Below, one piece after another: positions 3,596-6,544 of a stretch of DNA of 6,544 bases. The DNA lies in contig VSOH01000088.1 of the NCBI GenBank assembly GCA_009774735.1, positions 1-6,544 of the forward strand. The letters are read 5' to 3'. Each line of letters starts with the position of its first letter. Within the stretch, counting starts at the first letter, position 1. Made by a program: the position numbers and the translations under genes. The notes below the pieces were generated by a model. It did no database searches. It saw only the letters and a program-made list of their open reading frames with translations, and was not told where the DNA came from. The DNA is from Clostridiales bacterium. Its GTDB lineage: Bacteria; Bacillota_A; Clostridia; Oscillospirales; Acutalibacteraceae.

Positions 3596-6226
3596 ATGGC
3601 AAAGGAGCTTGCTAAACAGTACGATCCAAACGAGGTAGAGGACCGTACCTACAAATTCTGGTGTGACAATAACTATTTTCACGCTGAGGTTAATCCTGAT
3701 AAAAAGCCTTATACGATTGTAATCCCGCCTCCGAATATTACAGGTCAGCTTCATATGGGTCATGCACTTGATAATACACTGCAGGATATTCTTATCCGTT
3801 GGAGAAGAATGCAGGGCTTTGAGGCTCTGTGGCTTCCCGGCACTGACCACGCGTCTATTGCAACTGAGGCAAAGATTGTTGAGGCAATGCGCAAAGAAGG
3901 CGTGTCTAAGGACGATATCGGACGTGACGGTTTCCTTGAACGTGCATGGGCATGGAAGGATCAGTATGGCTCACGCATCATTGAGCAGTTAAAGAAAATG
4001 GGTTCGTCCTGTGACTGGGACAGAGAGCGTTTCACTCTTGATGAAGGCTGTTCAAAAGCAGTTAAAGAGGTGTTTGTTAATCTTTATGAAAAAGGTCTTA
4101 TCTACCAGGGTAAGCGTATGGTTAACTGGTGCCCTCACTGCTGCACCACAATTTCAGATGCAGAGGTTGAGTATGAGGATCAGGCAGGTCATTTCTGGCA
4201 TCTTCGCTATCCGTTCAAGGACGGTACAGGCTATTTAGAACTTGCTACCACACGTCCCGAAACACTGCTTGGTGATACTGCAGTAGCAGTGAATCCGAAT
4301 GATGAAAGATATAAGGATATTATCGGCAAAACGCTTATTTTACCTATCGTTCACAGAGAAATTCCTGTTGTTGCCGATGATTATGTTGATATTGAGTTTG
4401 GTACAGGTGTTGTTAAAATTACACCTGCTCATGACCCTAACGACTATGAGGTCGGACTCCGTCATAATCTTGAAATCATTGACGTTATGACAGATGACGG
4501 TCATATTGCCGATGGATGGGGCAAATATACGGGTCTTGACAGATACGAGTGCCGCAAGGAAATTGTTAAGGATTTAGAGGCTGAGGGTGCACTCATTGAG
4601 ATTGAGGACTACAGTCATAATGTAGGTACCTGTTACCGTTGTCATACCTCAATTGAGCCAAGGCTCTCAAAGCAGTGGTTTGTTAAAATGGAGCCGCTTG
4701 CAAAGCCTGCAGTTGATGTTGTTAAGCAGGGCAGAGTTAAATTTGTTCCCGAGCGTTTTGATAAAATATATTACCATTGGATGGAGAATATCAAAGATTG
4801 GTGTATTTCCCGTCAGCTTTGGTGGGGTCACAGAATTCCGGCTTGGTACTGTGATGAATGCGGTGAGGTAACTGTTTCCAAGGAAGATGTTAAGTGCTGT
4901 TCACATTGCGGCAGTGAGCATATTCATCAGGATCCTGACACTCTTGACACTTGGTTCTCATCAGCACTCTGGCCTTTCTCAACTCTCGGATTCCCGAACG
5001 ATACCGAGGAGCTTAAATACTTCTATCCGACAAATACTCTTGTTACAGGCTATGATATTATCTTCTTCTGGGTTGCAAGAATGATTTTTTCAGCCGTTGA
5101 GCATACAGATAATATTCCGTTCGATACTGTCTTAATTCACGGTCTTGTCCGTGACTCACAGGGCAGAAAAATGTCCAAGTCTTTGGGCAATGGTATTGAT
5201 CCGCTTGAAATTATTGATGAGTACGGTGCAGATGCTCTTCGCTTTACGCTTGCAACAGGTAATTCACCCGGTAACGATATGCGTTTTTCAGATGATAAGG
5301 TTAAGGCATCCCGTAACTTTGCCAATAAGCTTTGGAACGCAGCACGTTTTGTTTTAATGTATCTTGACGATGAATTTGAATATAACGGACTGCCAAATGA
5401 TTTAGCTATTGAGGATAAGTGGATTGTTTCCAAGGTTAATACACTTGCAAAGGATGTTACGGATAATCTTGAAAAGTTTGAGCTTGGTATTGCTATACAG
5501 AAGCTTTATGATTTCATATGGGACGTATTCTGTGATTGGTATATTGAGATTGCAAAAATCAGATTACAGAGCGAGGATAAGACAGGAAAGAGTACAGCTA
5601 TTTCAGTTCTTGTTTATGTTTTAACTGATATTCTTAAACTGCTTCATCCGTTTATGCCGTTTATCACAGAAGAAATTTATCAGGCTATTCCTCATGATGA
5701 CGAAGCAATTATGATTTCTAAGTGGGTGGAGTTTGACGAAAGGCTTTCTTTCTCTGCGGATGAGGCGGAGATGGAAAGAATTATGAAGGCTATTCGTGCA
5801 ATCCGCAATCGTCGCAGTGAAATGAATATTCCTCCAAGCAGAAAGGCAACCGTTTATATTGAAACGGCTTTTGCTGATACATTCAATATGGGCGCAGATT
5901 TTGTTAAGCGTCTTGCATCTGCTAACGAAGTTGTAGTTGGTGACACCTTTGACGCTCTTGGCAACACGGTTACTATCATTACTGATGATGCAAAAATCTT
6001 TATTCCAATGGGTGATCTTGTTGACTTTGCGGCTGAAAGAAAGCGTCTTGAAAAAGAGCTTGCTCAGGCACAGGATAAGCTTGATTTTATCAATAAGAAG
6101 CTTTCTAATCCCGGCTTTGTAAATAAAGCACCTGAAAAGGTTGTTACACAGAATAAAGAGGATGCTGCAAAGCTTGAAGAAAAAATTGCAAACATTAAAA
6201 ACTCAATTAATTCTCTTGGTGAATAA
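3596..6226 (+). CDS. valS: Valyl-tRNA synthetase
   Basis: Cytosolic class Ia synthetase that attaches valine to tRNA-Val, full length at 876 residues (bacterial ValRS is about 880). The Rossmann catalytic domain opens with PPPNITGQLHMGHALDN; the HIGH-type signature is HMGH, residues 53-56. The CP1 editing domain, which hydrolyses mischarged Thr-tRNA, is marked by TTRPETLLGDTAVAVNP from residue 218. Cysteine pairs typical of zinc binding are seen at C419/C422 and C435/C438. The second signature KMSKS is at 525-529, followed by the helical anticodon-binding domain. The last ~65 residues (AAERKRLEKELAQAQDKL onward) form the C-terminal coiled-coil tRNA-binding arm of ValRS. ATG 3596 has AAGGAG (3582-3587) 8 nt upstream. 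It is controlled by the valine T-box just upstream. No frameshift or missing signature is seen. Isoleucyl- and leucyl-tRNA synthetases are excluded by the specifier, the coiled coil and the domain wording. Confidence 0.98.
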   Translation: MAKELAKQYDPNEVEDRTYKFWCDNNYFHAEVNPDKKPYTIVIPPPNITGQLHMGHALDNTLQDILIRWRRMQGFEALWLPGTDHASIATEAKIVEAMRKEGVSKDDIGRDGFLERAWAWKDQYGSRIIEQLKKMGSSCDWDRERFTLDEGCSKAVKEVFVNLYEKGLIYQGKRMVNWCPHCCTTISDAEVEYEDQAGHFWHLRYPFKDGTGYLELATTRPETLLGDTAVAVNPNDERYKDIIGKTLILPIVHREIPVVADDYVDIEFGTGVVKITPAHDPNDYEVGLRHNLEIIDVMTDDGHIADGWGKYTGLDRYECRKEIVKDLEAEGALIEIEDYSHNVGTCYRCHTSIEPRLSKQWFVKMEPLAKPAVDVVKQGRVKFVPERFDKIYYHWMENIKDWCISRQLWWGHRIPAWYCDECGEVTVSKEDVKCCSHCGSEHIHQDPDTLDTWFSSALWPFSTLGFPNDTEELKYFYPTNTLVTGYDIIFFWVARMIFSAVEHTDNIPFDTVLIHGLVRDSQGRKMSKSLGNGIDPLEIIDEYGADALRFTLATGNSPGNDMRFSDDKVKASRNFANKLWNAARFVLMYLDDEFEYNGLPNDLAIEDKWIVSKVNTLAKDVTDNLEKFELGIAIQKLYDFIWDVFCDWYIEIAKIRLQSEDKTGKSTAISVLVYVLTDILKLLHPFMPFITEEIYQAIPHDDEAIMISKWVEFDERLSFSADEAEMERIMKAIRAIRNRRSEMNIPPSRKATVYIETAFADTFNMGADFVKRLASANEVVVGDTFDALGNTVTIITDDAKIFIPMGDLVDFAAERKRLEKELAQAQDKLDFINKKLSNPGFVNKAPEKVVTQNKEDAAKLEEKIANIKNSINSLGE

Positions 6227-6544
6227 ATGAATTATAATAAAGCTTTAAACATCATATTAAACAAGCAAAGCCTTGGCATTATGCCGGGGCTTGCTCGTAT
6301 TTCAAAGCTGCTTGATGAAATGGGAAATCCGCAGGATGAATTGAAAATCATTCATATTGCAGGCACGAACGGCAAGGGCACCGTTGCTTATACAATTGCC
6401 GACACTTTAAAAAATAATGGTTATAAAACAGGACTTTTTACTTCTCCCTGGATATACAGCTACCGAGAGCAGATTCAGACTGATGGTGAATATATCAGCA
6501 AGGACGATTTGACTTATTATATTGAAAAATATCAGTATAATGAC
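6227..6544 (+). CDS. folC: Folylpolyglutamate / dihydrofolate synthase, N-terminal part (runs off the window)
   Basis: The first 106 codons of a Mur-ligase-like ATP-dependent enzyme that adds glutamate to folates and, in bifunctional forms, to dihydropteroate. Visible landmarks: 'GIMPGLARISKLLDEMGNP' near the N-terminus, the P-loop IIHIAGTNGKGTVA with GTNGKGT at 46-52, and the folate-loop region LFTSPWIYSYREQIQTDGEYIS at 70-91. Full proteins are about 420-440 residues, so the last three-quarters lie outside. The ATG is the very next base after the valS stop (TAA-ATG). Only a weak GGTGA lies close upstream, so translation probably depends on ribosomes finishing valS. The valS-folC order is the one known from B. 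subtilis and supports the call. Whether it has both DHFS and FPGS activity cannot be told from this part. Confidence 0.93.
   Translation, partial: MNYNKALNIILNKQSLGIMPGLARISKLLDEMGNPQDELKIIHIAGTNGKGTVAYTIADTLKNNGYKTGLFTSPWIYSYREQIQTDGEYISKDDLTYYIEKYQYND

Noticed and set aside
6437..6460. TSPW in FolC where many enzymes have TSPH
   Set aside because: That His is not invariant across the family, and the rest of the loop and the P-loop are intact, so there is no case for lost function.

Overview
The window looks like chromosomal DNA from a low-GC anaerobic Firmicute of class Clostridia, probably a gut Oscillospiraceae/Ruminococcaceae-type organism. The evidence is AT-rich intergenic DNA, strong SD sequences (GGAGGA, AAGGAG), consensus sigma-A promoters with 17-bp spacers, a T-box-controlled valS followed by folC, a DUF1292 protein, and a biotin-dependent carboxyltransferase cluster of the type seen in such anaerobes. 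Genus cannot be set from the sequence alone.

Left part (1-2143): the end of a biotin-enzyme operon on the + strand. It holds the C-terminal 68 codons of an acyl-CoA carboxyltransferase (12S/MmdA type), a complete 124-aa biotin carrier (1.3S/MmdC type, biotinyl Lys90), and a complete 465-aa pyruvate/oxaloacetate carboxyltransferase (5S/OadA type) with no biotin domain of its own. Together these match the three parts of a methylmalonyl-CoA:pyruvate transcarboxylase, in which the carrier shuttles CO2 between the two carboxyltransferases. A sodium-pumping decarboxylase cannot be excluded because the upstream genes are not visible. A perfect 13-bp hairpin terminator closes the operon. The first ~96 bp do not read as the expected protein in any frame.

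Middle (2144-3301): a probable 6S RNA (about 2156-2342, + strand), then a small acidic DUF1292 protein on the - strand with its own consensus promoter. Divergent from it, a second consensus promoter drives a ~425-nt apparently noncoding, highly structured transcript that ends in its own terminator. I could not assign this RNA to a class. It carries three copies of a GAGG-N3/4-GTCCAATG element and has GC-rich complementarities that would form pseudoknots. It is the most unusual part of the window.

Right part (3302-6544): a separate promoter, a valine T-box leader (specifier GUA, canonical UGGU/ACCGCG T-box and terminator), complete valS (876 aa), and the first 106 codons of folC starting on the base after the valS stop. 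valS and folC probably form one operon under tRNA-Val sensing.
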